A stretch of 64,000 bases of DNA from Bradyrhizobium sp. SZCCT0148 (GTDB taxonomy: Bacteria; Pseudomonadota; Alphaproteobacteria; Rhizobiales; Xanthobacteraceae). Below, piece by piece: positions 27,140 through 35,798 of this stretch. Position 1 is the stretch's first letter. The number at the start of each line of letters is the position of its first letter. The notes below the pieces were generated by a model. The model was not told the origin of the DNA and did not search any database. It saw only the letters and a list, made by a program, of their open reading frames with translations. The position numbers and the translations under genes are program-made. The DNA lies in assembly GCF_018129985.1 (NCBI RefSeq), contig NZ_JAFCKT010000007.1:62001-126000 (forward strand), written 5' to 3'.

Positions 27140-27312
27140 GCGCCTGCCCTGATCAAAGCAATGGTCATCGCGAGGTTACGTAACCTTCGCGCGCGTGCAA
27201 TCCCACGTCCGTGATTTTGGTCGCACAGACCCGGTTCCGCGTTCATGGCAAACGCCTACAACGGATGTGTGAAAGACCGCCCTTGGACGGCCTTCCAGTT
27301 TCATGGGCGACG

Positions 27313-28152
27313 TCAGGGGCGCGAAATATCCTGGAAACACGCCCTCACCCAGTCGATCGTCACGCGTGTCGCGGGATCGCGCTTGAGGTGGTTCTGCACG
27401 AGCAGCCAGACGTCGCGCCGCTTCGGCAGCAGCGTCGCGCGCAGGCTGCGGTCGGCGAGCAGGTCTTCGCAACTGTGCTCGGGCAGCACGCCGACGACCT
27501 GATGCGACTGGATCATGATCCTGATGATGCGGACATTGTCGGTGACGCAGCGCAGGTTGGTCAGCCGCTTCGCCCGCAGGAATTGCTGCTCCGGAATCGT
27601 GTCGAGCTCGTCCGGATACACGCACGCGACCGGCTCGCCGCCGATGCGGTCGGCGGGCTCGAAGAAATACAGCCTGACATCGCCGAGCTTGGAGATGGTG
27701 AAATCGCCCTTCTCCGGCTTGCGCAGGCGAATGGCGAGGTCGGCCTGCCAGCGCGAGAATTTGACGTTGCCGCTGGAGGTCAGGAATTGCAGGGTCAGGC
27801 CGGGATGATCGCGCAGGAAGCTGCTCGCGTGTGGCGCCAGCAACTCTTCAGCGACCGCATTGGTCGAGGCGATGCGCAGGCGGCCGACCGGGCCGGACTG
27901 GCTTTCCTTGATGCGGTCGATCGCCGCGGCATGGGCGGCCATCGCGCCGACATGCTCGAGCACCGCCTCGCAATGGCGCGTCGGCCGCCGCAGCCCGTCC
28001 ACGGCGTCGAACAGCGGCACGCCGAGATCGCGCTGGATGCGCGCGAGGCGGCGGCCGACGGTGGTCTCGTCGATGCGCAGCCGCGCGCTGGCGCCGGCAT
28101 AGGTGCCCTCGTCCCTCACGGCGGCGATGATGCGCAGATCGTCCCAGTTCAT
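27313..28152 (-). CDS. LysR-family transcriptional regulator
   Basis: 279 residues from ATG 28152 (MNWDDLRIIAAVRDEGTYAG). The N-terminal winged helix-turn-helix (residues 3-60, with RLRIDETTVGRRLARIQRDLG) is followed by the periplasmic-binding-like effector domain. WDDLRxxLAV and the short recognition helix are typical of the group of LysR regulators often placed next to the gene they control. It is divergent from the isochorismatase-like/GST genes, 129 nt apart, so it probably regulates them. The effector is unknown. Confidence 0.9.
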   Translation of the reverse strand: MNWDDLRIIAAVRDEGTYAGASARLRIDETTVGRRLARIQRDLGVPLFDAVDGLRRPTRHCEAVLEHVGAMAAHAAAIDRIKESQSGPVGRLRIASTNAVAEELLAPHASSFLRDHPGLTLQFLTSSGNVKFSRWQADLAIRLRKPEKGDFTISKLGDVRLYFFEPADRIGGEPVACVYPDELDTIPEQQFLRAKRLTNLRCVTDNVRIIRIMIQSHQVVGVLPEHSCEDLLADRSLRATLLPKRRDVWLLVQNHLKRDPATRVTIDWVRACFQDISRP

Positions 28153-28281
28153 GGCGGCAAGCCTAGCAGGCCGCGCCGTCGCCTGCAATTCTGCAGCCGT
28201 AAGCTGCAATAGTCCTGCACAATGGCAGGCCCATGCTGCGCTAGTGTCGTGTCATCCGACAAGCCCGGAAGGCCCGCCAAC

Positions 28282-28875
28282 ATGATCGCTCCCAAGACCC
28301 TGCTCGAACTCTCCGGCGCCGATCTCAATCCGCCGAAGCTCAACGAGGCCTGCCTCGTGCTGATCGACATTCAGAACGAATATTGCGCCGGTCCGCTGGC
28401 CCTGCCCGATGCCCAGCCCGCGATCGCCGCGGCGGCGCGCCTGCTCGCGCGGGCCCGGGAAAGCGGCGCTGCGATCATCCATGTCGCGCACAAGGGCCGC
28501 GCCGGCGGCCTGTTCGATCGCGAAGCCGCGCGCGGCGCGATCGTCGATCGCCTGACGCCGCTCGAAGGCGAGCCCGTCATCGAGAAAGCGCTGCCGAACG
28601 CCTTCGCCGGCACCGATCTGCAAGCCCGGCTTGCCGCAGCCGGATGCAAGAACATCATACTCGCCGGCTTCATGACCCACATGTGCATCTCCTCGACCGC
28701 CCGCGCCGCGCTCGACCTCGGCCTGCGCACGACGATCGCGGCCGATGCCTGCGCCACCCGTGACCTGCCGGATGGCCGTGGCGGCACGCTGGATGCCCGG
28801 ACGATTCACGATGTCGCGATGGCCGAGCTGTCGGACCGCTTCGCGGTCATCGCGCCCAGCGACGCACTGGCGTGA
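28282..28875 (+). CDS. Isochorismatase-family cysteine hydrolase
   Basis: 197 residues from ATG 28282. The catalytic triad is visible: Asp29 (VLIDIQNEY), Lys102 (IEKALPNAF) and Cys135 (THMCISSTAR), with the cis-peptide before the Cys as usual. The family hydrolyses amides or vinyl ethers (nicotinamidase, N-carbamoylsarcosine amidase, isochorismatase); the substrate is not evident. The stop is followed at once by the GST gene, and the LysR gene is divergent, suggesting a regulated two-gene operon. Confidence 0.88.
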   Translation: MIAPKTLLELSGADLNPPKLNEACLVLIDIQNEYCAGPLALPDAQPAIAAAARLLARARESGAAIIHVAHKGRAGGLFDREAARGAIVDRLTPLEGEPVIEKALPNAFAGTDLQARLAAAGCKNIILAGFMTHMCISSTARAALDLGLRTTIAADACATRDLPDGRGGTLDARTIHDVAMAELSDRFAVIAPSDALA

Positions 28876-28886
28876 CGGAGCATACG

Positions 28887-29516
28887 ATGCTGCAACTCTA
28901 TTTCTTTCCGATGGCCTGCTCACTCTCGAGCCGCATCGCGCTGATGGAGGCCGGTATCGAGGCGCAGTATCACCTCGCCCATATCTGGACCAAGAGGATC
29001 GTGGACGATGGCAGCGATTTCCGCGGCGTGTCGCCGAAGGGCGCGGTGCCGGTTCTGGTGCTGGAGAACGGCGAACGGCTGACCGAGAGCGCGGCGGTGC
29101 TGCAGTACATCGCAGATGTGAATCCGAAGCCGGGCCTTGCGCCGGCGTTCGGCGATCCCGATCGCTATCGCCTGCAGGAATGGCTGAGCTTCGTCGGCGC
29201 CGAGATCCACAAGGCGTTCCTGTTTCCGGCTTTCTGGTACAAGGATGAAGGCTCGCTCGCCAAGCCGCGTGCGAGGATCACGCAGACCTTGTCGGTGCCG
29301 GCAGCGCATCTGGCGGAGCGCGAATTCCTCGTCGGTGACGGCTTCACCGTGGCGGATGCGCATCTCACCTGGGCCCTGCTGCTGCTCCGTCCCGCGGGCG
29401 TCGACATCGCACAATGGCCGTCCCTGTCGGACTATCTCGCGCGCATCCAGGCGCGGCCGGCGGTGCGGGAGGCGGTCGCAACGGAGTTGGCACTGCGCAA
29501 AACGCTCGCGGCGTGA
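28887..29516 (+). CDS. Glutathione S-transferase
   Basis: 209 residues from ATG 28887, which has GGAG 6 nt upstream; a GTG at 28872 overlapping the previous stop is possible. MLQLYFFPMACSLSSRIALMEAG is the beta-class-like GST N-terminus with Cys/Ser active-site region, GAVPVLVLENGERLTESAAVLQYIAD carries the cis-Pro and the glutathione-gamma-glutamyl ES motif, and the C-terminal helical domain has VADAHLTWALLL. Cytoplasmic conjugation or reduction with glutathione is expected. It follows the isochorismatase-like gene by 11 nt. Confidence 0.9.
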   Translation: MLQLYFFPMACSLSSRIALMEAGIEAQYHLAHIWTKRIVDDGSDFRGVSPKGAVPVLVLENGERLTESAAVLQYIADVNPKPGLAPAFGDPDRYRLQEWLSFVGAEIHKAFLFPAFWYKDEGSLAKPRARITQTLSVPAAHLAEREFLVGDGFTVADAHLTWALLLLRPAGVDIAQWPSLSDYLARIQARPAVREAVATELALRKTLAA

Positions 29517-29625
29517 CAGGATGCCACGGCTGCTCAATTTACACGGGCGATCGCGAGGGCATTGAAGTCGGGGCGCCATGCGCTAATCTGACGGGATATT
29601 TTTCATTTTTTCCCGGACGGCTTCC

Positions 29626-30975
29626 ATGCGCCCCTTTTTTAGAAGACACCTGCCCGGATTCTGTTTGGCTCTCCTCACCTACTGCCTTGGCCTTGGTCCC
29701 GTCTTTGCGGAGACACGGGTCGCGCTGGTGATCGGCAACGGCGCTTATGCCTCGACGGCGCAGCTTCCGAACCCTTCGCACGATGCCGAAGACGTCGCGG
29801 CCTCGCTGAAGCGCAGCGGCTTCGAAGTGATCCAAGGCATCGACCTGCGCCAGGCCGACATGCAGGATATGACCATCCGCTTCGCGCGCGCCGCGAGCAG
29901 GGCCGACGTCGCCATGTTCTATTACAGCGGCCATGCGATGCAGTACAACGGCGTGAACTATTTGATGCCTGTCGACGCGACGCTGACCGATGAGGCCGAC
30001 CTCAAGCGCTTCGTGCGAGTCGACGACATCATCAACGATCTGCAGCAGGCCAAGAACCTGCGCATCCTCGTGCTCGATTCCTGCCGCGACAATCCGCTGG
30101 CGGAAACCCTCAAACGATCTACGACGCGGGCCGCCTCAGTCGGGCGTGGCCTGTCGAAGGTCGAAGCACCGCGCGGCACCATCGTGTCGTTCTCGACGCA
30201 ATCGGGACAGACTGCGGCGGACGGCGTCGGCCGCAACAGTCCCTATACGGCGGCGTTCCTCAAGCACATCGAGCAGCCGCAGGAGATCGGCGACGTCTTT
30301 CGCGACATCAGCAGCGACGTCTACGATTCCAGCGGCAAGACCCAGCTGCCGGAACTGTCGCTGTCGATCATCGGCAAGTTCTACCTGAACGGACCGGTGT
30401 CGGTCACGATCGCACCCGGGCATCCGCAAGCCGCGCCGCGGGCCGACCCCTGCGCATCCGCGGAGGCACACTGGAAGGCTGCCGAAACCATCGGCACCGT
30501 CAGCGCCTTCGAGGATCATCTGACACGATTTCCCGGCTGCAGCTTTGCCAGTCTCGCCAAGGCGCGGATCGAGGCCCTGAAGCAGAAGGTGGCGCTGGCG
30601 CCTGCGAGCAACAGCCGGACCGGCAGCAGCAAGGATTTCGACGGCAACTGGGACGTGATGCTGAACTGCCCGCCTTCCGGCAAGGCGCAGGGCTACACCA
30701 GGCCCCTCGCCGGCACCGTCACCAACGGCGTGTTTCACGCCGAGGCACAGGTCAGAGACGGCGCCAATCGCCTCGAGATAGACGGTCAGATCCCGGCCGA
30801 CGGCAAGACGACCCTGAGCGCGCGAGGGACAACGGGGGCTAGCGCCTACACGCTCAACGACCTTGCGCCCGGTTCTCCCTATGCCTTCACGATCGATGCG
30901 CAGTTCGATCGCACCCGCGGCAGCGGCAAGCGCAACGAGGCGCGTCCCTGCAACCTGATCTTCGTCAAGCGCTAA
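29626..30975 (+). CDS. Secreted caspase-like (peptidase C14) protein
   Basis: 449 residues. Residues 1-29 form a signal peptide ending VFAE. The caspase/p20-like domain (residues 31-255) has RVALVIGNGAYA, the catalytic His103 in YYSGHAMQ and Cys153 in VLDSCRDNP, the orthocaspase dyad. FSTQSGQTAADG follows as the usual segment. Residues about 270-320 form a helical spacer (AHWKAAETIGTVSAFEDHL), and the C-terminal 120 residues are a beta-rich domain of unknown type with two Cys (LNCPP, PCNLIF) that may form a disulfide. A periplasmic protease with Arg/Lys specificity is likely by family. No partner is adjacent. The 109 nt upstream hold no gene. Confidence 0.88.
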   Translation: MRPFFRRHLPGFCLALLTYCLGLGPVFAETRVALVIGNGAYASTAQLPNPSHDAEDVAASLKRSGFEVIQGIDLRQADMQDMTIRFARAASRADVAMFYYSGHAMQYNGVNYLMPVDATLTDEADLKRFVRVDDIINDLQQAKNLRILVLDSCRDNPLAETLKRSTTRAASVGRGLSKVEAPRGTIVSFSTQSGQTAADGVGRNSPYTAAFLKHIEQPQEIGDVFRDISSDVYDSSGKTQLPELSLSIIGKFYLNGPVSVTIAPGHPQAAPRADPCASAEAHWKAAETIGTVSAFEDHLTRFPGCSFASLAKARIEALKQKVALAPASNSRTGSSKDFDGNWDVMLNCPPSGKAQGYTRPLAGTVTNGVFHAEAQVRDGANRLEIDGQIPADGKTTLSARGTTGASAYTLNDLAPGSPYAFTIDAQFDRTRGSGKRNEARPCNLIFVKR

Positions 30976-31115
30976 GGCGCGATGAGTTTCGGATAAAACA
31001 GCATCGCGCTTTAGCTGATTGTTTGCGCATAAGCGTTTCGGACAACCGCTGCGCACTTTTCCGGATCATGCTTTAGGCTGCGCGACGATCGCGCAGCCTG
31101 GTGCCCGACGATCGC
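30976..31115. other. Intergenic region with rhizobial GGATCATG-type sequence
   Basis: 140 nt between converging genes. It has TTTCGGATAAAACAGCATCGCG and, later, TTTTCCGGATCATGCTTTAG, a sequence type common between genes in Bradyrhizobium; GCGCAGC/GCTGCGC form a possible stem. No gene is seen. Confidence 0.4.
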
Positions 31116-32552
31116 TCACACGCCCGTCTGGGTGATGAACTTCATGTTGAAGTACGCTTCCATAGCCTCGGTGCCGCCTTCCGAGCCGTAGCCGGAATCC
31201 TTGATGCCGCCGAACGGCACTTCGGGCAATGCCAGGCCGAAGCTGTTGATCGACATCATGCCGGCCTCGACCGCCGAACCGATCGCGGTCGCGGTCTTGG
31301 TCGAGCTGGTGAAGGCGTAGGAGGCAAGACCGAACGGCAGCCGGTTCGCTTCCTCGACCACTTCGTCGAACGACGAGAAGCGCGAAATCAGAGCCAGCGG
31401 GCCGAACGGCTCCTCATTCATGGCGCGCGCATCCTTGGGCACGTCGCTCACCACGGTCGGCTCGAAGAAGTAGCCCTTGTTGCCGACACGCTTGCCACCG
31501 GTCTCGAGCTTGGCGCCCTTGCCGACCGCGTCCTGCACCATGCCTTCAATCGCGGTGACGCGGCGTGGATTGGCGAGCGAGCCCATCTTGGAGTCGGGAT
31601 CGAGGCCGTTGCCGACCTTGAACGCCTTGGCACCGTCGACGAACTTCTCGACGAACTCCTTGAACACGTCGTCCTGCACAAGCATGCGCGTCGGCGAGAT
31701 ACAGACCTGACCGGCGTTGCGGTACTTCGCAGCCGCCAGGATCTTCGCGGCCGAAGTAACGTCCGCATCCTTGAACACGATCGCCGGCGCATGGCCGCCG
31801 AGCTCCATGGTGGCGCGCTTCATATGCAGGCCGGCGAGCGCATTGAGCTGCTTGCCGACATTGGTCGAGCCCGTGAACGAGATCTTGCGGATCACCGGAT
31901 GTGGAATGAGGTATTCGGAGATTTCGGCAGGAACGCCGTAGACCAGATTGATGACACCGTCGGGGACGCCAGCGTCCGCGAACGCACGGATGAGTTGCGC
32001 GGGTGAGGCCGGGGTTTCCTCAGGCGCCTTGACGATGATTGAGCAGCCGGCGCCGAGCGCGGCAGACAATTTGCGCACGACTTGGTTGATCGGAAAATTC
32101 CAGGGCGTGAAGGCGGCGACCGGGCCGACAGGGTCCTTCATCGCGAGCTGGTAGATGCCGGGCCCGCGGGCGGGGATCACCCGGCCATAGGCGCGCTTGG
32201 CTTCCTCGGCGAACCACTCGATCACGTCGGCTGCGGCCATGGCTTCCATCTTGGCTTCGGCCAACGTCTTGCCCTGCTCCATGGTCAGGAGCAGCGCGAT
32301 CTCATCGTTGCGCTCACGCATGATCGCGGCAGCCTTGCGCATGATCCGGCAGCGCTCGAACGGCGCGACATTGCGCCAAACCTTGAAGCCAGCGGCGGCC
32401 GCAGCCAGCGCCTCGTCGAGGTCGGCCTTTTCGGCATGCGCGACGGTGCCGATCACTTCTTCGGTCGCGGGATTGACGACCTCGATGACCTTGCCCGATT
32501 GGGCCGGACGCCATTTGCCGTCGATGAAAAGCTCAGTGTTCGCGTAAGCCAA
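31116..32552 (-). CDS. gabD: NAD(P)-dependent succinate-semialdehyde dehydrogenase-like aldehyde dehydrogenase
   Basis: 478 residues if it starts at TTG 32552, which has AGGGAGA 7 nt upstream and gives (M)AYANTELFIDGKW; no ATG fits, and the extension to 32612 has no family similarity. The catalytic Glu is in MELGGHAPAIVF and the catalytic Cys in NAGQVCISPTR; FTPWNFPINQVVRK and FTGSTNVGKQL form the cofactor site. The C-terminal half resembles GabD. It would oxidise succinate semialdehyde or a similar aldehyde in the cytoplasm. It lies 95 nt downstream of the ABC importer genes, so the imported compound may yield its substrate. Confidence 0.85.
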   Translation of the reverse strand: MAYANTELFIDGKWRPAQSGKVIEVVNPATEEVIGTVAHAEKADLDEALAAAAAGFKVWRNVAPFERCRIMRKAAAIMRERNDEIALLLTMEQGKTLAEAKMEAMAAADVIEWFAEEAKRAYGRVIPARGPGIYQLAMKDPVGPVAAFTPWNFPINQVVRKLSAALGAGCSIIVKAPEETPASPAQLIRAFADAGVPDGVINLVYGVPAEISEYLIPHPVIRKISFTGSTNVGKQLNALAGLHMKRATMELGGHAPAIVFKDADVTSAAKILAAAKYRNAGQVCISPTRMLVQDDVFKEFVEKFVDGAKAFKVGNGLDPDSKMGSLANPRRVTAIEGMVQDAVGKGAKLETGGKRVGNKGYFFEPTVVSDVPKDARAMNEEPFGPLALISRFSSFDEVVEEANRLPFGLASYAFTSSTKTATAIGSAVEAGMMSINSFGLALPEVPFGGIKDSGYGSEGGTEAMEAYFNMKFITQTGV

Positions 32553-32647
32553 CGGTCTCTCCCTGTTGTTGCTTATCGTTGGAATTGAAGTGGGTGGACG
32601 ATGGGACCCCATCTGGCAAGACCCTTAGCACAGGGCGCCCCGTCACC

Positions 32648-33313
32648 TCACGCGTCAAATTTACCTGCAACGCTGCCCTGACAAAGGGCGTCTGCGGCCC
32701 GTGTCATTTCCGGCCCGAGATAGGTGCGGAAACTGGGCTCGGCGACCAGCCCGCGAAAATCCGCGATCTGTGCCACTCCGCCACCGGCCACGAACAGAAA
32801 TCGCTCGGCAATGTCGGCGAGGATGTCCAGGTGCCAGGCCGCCGTCGGATGCATGCAGAGGATCACCAGCCTGCCCTCGTCCCGCAGCTTGCGGAAGAAA
32901 TCGAGCATGAAGCCGATATAGCCGTCCTGCAGGTTGAACTGCGGCTCATCGAACAGATGAACCAGCGGCATCTTCGTCGGCGACGGCGTCAGGAAGGCGG
33001 ACGGGATACGCTTGCGAAAGCGCCTGACCTGATAGGACTGGTGGTAGTGAATCGCAAGCCGATCACGCTCCCGATATTTGACGCCGTGGATGTCGGTGCC
33101 GGCGACCAGCACGCGGCCCGAGGTCGGCGCATTGGAGCCGGTCATCATCTCGAACAGGGTGGTCTTGCCGGCGCCGTTCGGACCGACCACGCCGACGATG
33201 CCGGGCTCGTCCAGCGACAGGTTTGCCTGCAGCGTGAATGTCGGGCGCCGGATGACGCGGCCCCTAGTGTAGACCTTGCGAACGTCATCGAGAACGAGCA
33301 TCGGTGCGGCCAC
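32648..33313 (-). CDS. Atypical ABC ATPase lacking the signature segment
   Basis: 221 residues from GTG 33313, which has GGGAG 8 nt upstream; ATG 33301 has none. Walker A is at residues 44-51 (GPNGAGKT), a Q-loop Gln at about 92 (YHQSYQ), Walker B at 117-123 ending in Asp-Glu (LVHLFDEP) and the switch His at 155 (CMHPTA). The LSGGQ signature and most of the helical subdomain are absent: Q-loop to Walker B is about 30 residues instead of about 75 in the neighbouring LivF. The start is directly adjacent to the livF stop, so it is translationally linked to the importer. It may be a regulatory or degenerate subunit. Confidence 0.8.
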   Translation of the reverse strand: MAAPMLVLDDVRKVYTRGRVIRRPTFTLQANLSLDEPGIVGVVGPNGAGKTTLFEMMTGSNAPTSGRVLVAGTDIHGVKYRERDRLAIHYHQSYQVRRFRKRIPSAFLTPSPTKMPLVHLFDEPQFNLQDGYIGFMLDFFRKLRDEGRLVILCMHPTAAWHLDILADIAERFLFVAGGGVAQIADFRGLVAEPSFRTYLGPEMTRAADALCQGSVAGKFDA

Positions 33314-34015
33314 TTATTGGACTCCCAGCAAGCGCTGACGAAGGGCGCGATCGTCGCGCAGCAGCGCGGCTTCGCCGGTCCAGACAATCCGGCCGCGGTC
33401 GATCACCGCAGCATGATCGGCGACCGACAGCGCGATCTCGGCATTCTGCTCCACGACCAGCGAGGCGATGCCCTCGTCCTTCATCCGCACGATGGTCGCG
33501 AGCACGTCGCCGACGATCTTCGGCGCAAGGCCCTGGCTGGGCTCGTCGAACAGGACCAGCCCGGGCGAGCCGACCAGGGCGCGCGCAATCGCAACCATCT
33601 GCATCTCACCGCCTGACAGGTTTTCGCAGTCACGTTCCATCAGATATTCGAGCGGCGAGAAGATCGCAGCCGCCTCCTTCACGGACCAGTTCCGAAACCG
33701 CGTTCGCTTCTGCGCAATCGCCAGATTGCGTGCCACCGACAAGGTCGGACACAGCCGTCGGTCGTCAGGCACCCAGCCGATGCCGGCACGCGCGATCTCG
33801 TGAGTTGGATTGCCCGTGACGTCGTGCCCGTCGAAGCGAACGGCGCCACGGCGCGGACGCGTCAGCCCGAGGATGGAGCGGAGCATGGTGGTCTTGCCGG
33901 CGCCGTTCGGACCGAGCAGCGCACACACCTTTGCGTGCTCGATGGCCAGCGAGGCGCCGAACAGCGCCTGGGTCTCGCCGTAGAAGGTATCGACACCATC
34001 GACTTCGAGGATCAT
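33314..34015 (-). CDS. livF: Branched-chain amino acid-type ABC transporter ATPase (LivF)
   Basis: 233 residues, typical LivF length. Walker A at residues 35-42 (GPNGAGKT), signature NLSGGEMQM at 132-140, Walker B LVLFDEPS at 153-160 and VVEQNAEIAL after it, with the LivF-type DDRRLCPTLSVARNL segment. It couples ATP hydrolysis to solute import at the inner membrane with LivG. The ATG overlaps the livG TGA by the 4-nt ATGA arrangement. Confidence 0.92.
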   Translation of the reverse strand: MILEVDGVDTFYGETQALFGASLAIEHAKVCALLGPNGAGKTTMLRSILGLTRPRRGAVRFDGHDVTGNPTHEIARAGIGWVPDDRRLCPTLSVARNLAIAQKRTRFRNWSVKEAAAIFSPLEYLMERDCENLSGGEMQMVAIARALVGSPGLVLFDEPSQGLAPKIVGDVLATIVRMKDEGIASLVVEQNAEIALSVADHAAVIDRGRIVWTGEAALLRDDRALRQRLLGVQ

Positions 34016-34755
34016 GCGAATTTCCCGAGGTTGGAGCGCCGAACCCAATCGTTCCGTTGCAATTCGTGCGGCGTGCCACGCGCGACCACCTGGCCCCAAT
34101 GGATCACCGAGATGCGGTCGGCGAGGGAGAACAGGAATTCCATGTCGTGCTCGATGGCGACGATGGTCAGCTTGCCCTTGAGGCGAGCAATCAGGGCAGC
34201 CAGCCGCTGCACGCCGTCGGAGCCGAGGCCGGAGGTTGGCTCGTCCAGGCAAAGCACGCGCGGCGCCTGCGCCAGCGCCACCGCGATCTCCAGCGCGCGG
34301 CGATCGCCATAGGACAGGTCCTTCGCACGGACATCGCCCTTCTCCACAAGCCCGACCGCGGCGAGCGCCTCGGAGGCCTGCTCGGCAAATCTGCGATCCC
34401 CTGCCACCGCATGGACGAAATCGAGGCCGCGCGCACGAAACTCTGGCAAGCCCATCATGACGTTGTCACGGGCGGAGAATTCGTCGAACAGCGTCATGAT
34501 CTGGAACGAGCGGGCGATACCCTTGGCGGCGATGCGGTGCGGGCTGAGGCCCGTGACGTCCTCGCCGCCGAGCCGGACCTTGCCACGGCTCGGCTTCACG
34601 CGTCCGGTCAGCACGTTGAAGAAGGTGGTCTTTCCCGCACCGTTCGGTCCCATCACACCGTGAAACTCGCCGTCGGCCACCGCGAGATCGACGCTCTCCA
34701 GCACCACGCGATCGCCAAAGCGGACATGCACGCCCGCGGCCTCCAACATGCTCAT
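34012..34755 (-). CDS. livG: Branched-chain amino acid-type ABC transporter ATPase (LivG)
   Basis: 247 residues from ATG 34755 (overlapping the livM TGA by ATGA). Walker A GPNGAGKTT, the variant signature DLSYGDRRALEIA (Tyr in place of Gly, usual for LivG), Walker B VLCLDEPTSGL and AIEHDMEFL. RSFQIMTLFDEFSARDNVMMG is the LivG-type segment after the Q-loop. It works with LivF as the ATPase pair of the importer. Confidence 0.92.
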   Translation of the reverse strand: MSMLEAAGVHVRFGDRVVLESVDLAVADGEFHGVMGPNGAGKTTFFNVLTGRVKPSRGKVRLGGEDVTGLSPHRIAAKGIARSFQIMTLFDEFSARDNVMMGLPEFRARGLDFVHAVAGDRRFAEQASEALAAVGLVEKGDVRAKDLSYGDRRALEIAVALAQAPRVLCLDEPTSGLGSDGVQRLAALIARLKGKLTIVAIEHDMEFLFSLADRISVIHWGQVVARGTPHELQRNDWVRRSNLGKFA

Positions 34756-35795
34756 CGCCCGCCTCCGACCAAGAGACGCATCGCGGACGTGCCACGCTGG
34801 CGCAGGGCATTCAGGGAATGCTGCTGCAGGGCGGCCGAGATCGCGCCGGCGATGCCCTCGGGCCGGAACAACACGATCGCGATGAACAAGAGGCCGAAAT
34901 AGAGCATCCAGGCATTGGTCAGCGCGCCGATCACATCGCGCGCGGTGAGGAAGAGGAACACGCCGATCACCGGCCCCCAGAAGCTGACAAGGCCGCCGCC
35001 GACCAGCGTCATCATCACGACGTAGCCGGACTGGTGCAGGCTCATGACATCGGGAAATGCGGCAAGCTGCGCCATCGCGAACAGCCCTCCGGCAAAACCG
35101 GACACGGCGGCCGACAGCGCGAAGATCGATGCCTTGTAGAGCCACACATTATAGCCGAGATGGGCCGCGCGGGTTTCGCTCTGCCTGATGGCGGCGACCA
35201 CCCGACCATAGGGCGAATGCACCAAGCGCCACAGCGCAGCAACACCGACGGCGAACGCCGCGAGGACAAAATAGTAGAACGCGACGTTGTCGGTGAGGTC
35301 GAACGACACAAGCCCGAAATTGGCCGGCAACCGCTTGATCTTGAGCAGACCGTCCTCGCCGCCGGTGATCCGGTGCGACTTGATCGCCAACGTCCAGAAG
35401 ATCTGGCCGAAGGCGATCGTCATGAATGCATAGTAGATGCCCCGCCGGTGCGAGATGAACAATGCCACCAGCGCGCCGGCGAGCCCCGCGGCCAGCGCGG
35501 CCGCCACGAGGCAGATCCAGAGGTTTGCGACAATGTCGAATTGGCAGAGCCCGAATGCGTAGGCGCCGATGCCGAAATAGGCGCCATGCCCGAACGACGG
35601 AAGGCCAGCCGTGCCCAGCACCAGGTTGAATGCCATTGCGTAGAGCGACCAGATCAGGATCTCGATTCCGAGATAAGGATAGAGTCCGATCCTGGTGATC
35701 CATAGCGGCACCGTTGCAAGCACGAGCCAGAGCACCAGCATCGTCGGCGTGACGAGGCGTGCGGCCTCGGATGAAGACTTCGATCCCACCATCAT
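34752..35795 (-). CDS. livM: Branched-chain amino acid-type ABC transporter permease (LivM)
   Basis: 347 residues with about nine hydrophobic segments. GTAGLPSFGHGAYFGIGAYA is the LivM/LivH signature, and SETRAAHLGYNVWLYKASIFALSAAVSG carries the conserved coupling-loop region facing the ATPases. The protein lies in the inner membrane. It is 3 nt after livH and overlaps livG. Confidence 0.92.
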   Translation of the reverse strand: MMVGSKSSSEAARLVTPTMLVLWLVLATVPLWITRIGLYPYLGIEILIWSLYAMAFNLVLGTAGLPSFGHGAYFGIGAYAFGLCQFDIVANLWICLVAAALAAGLAGALVALFISHRRGIYYAFMTIAFGQIFWTLAIKSHRITGGEDGLLKIKRLPANFGLVSFDLTDNVAFYYFVLAAFAVGVAALWRLVHSPYGRVVAAIRQSETRAAHLGYNVWLYKASIFALSAAVSGFAGGLFAMAQLAAFPDVMSLHQSGYVVMMTLVGGGLVSFWGPVIGVFLFLTARDVIGALTNAWMLYFGLLFIAIVLFRPEGIAGAISAALQQHSLNALRQRGTSAMRLLVGGGR

Positions 35796-35798
35796 TCC

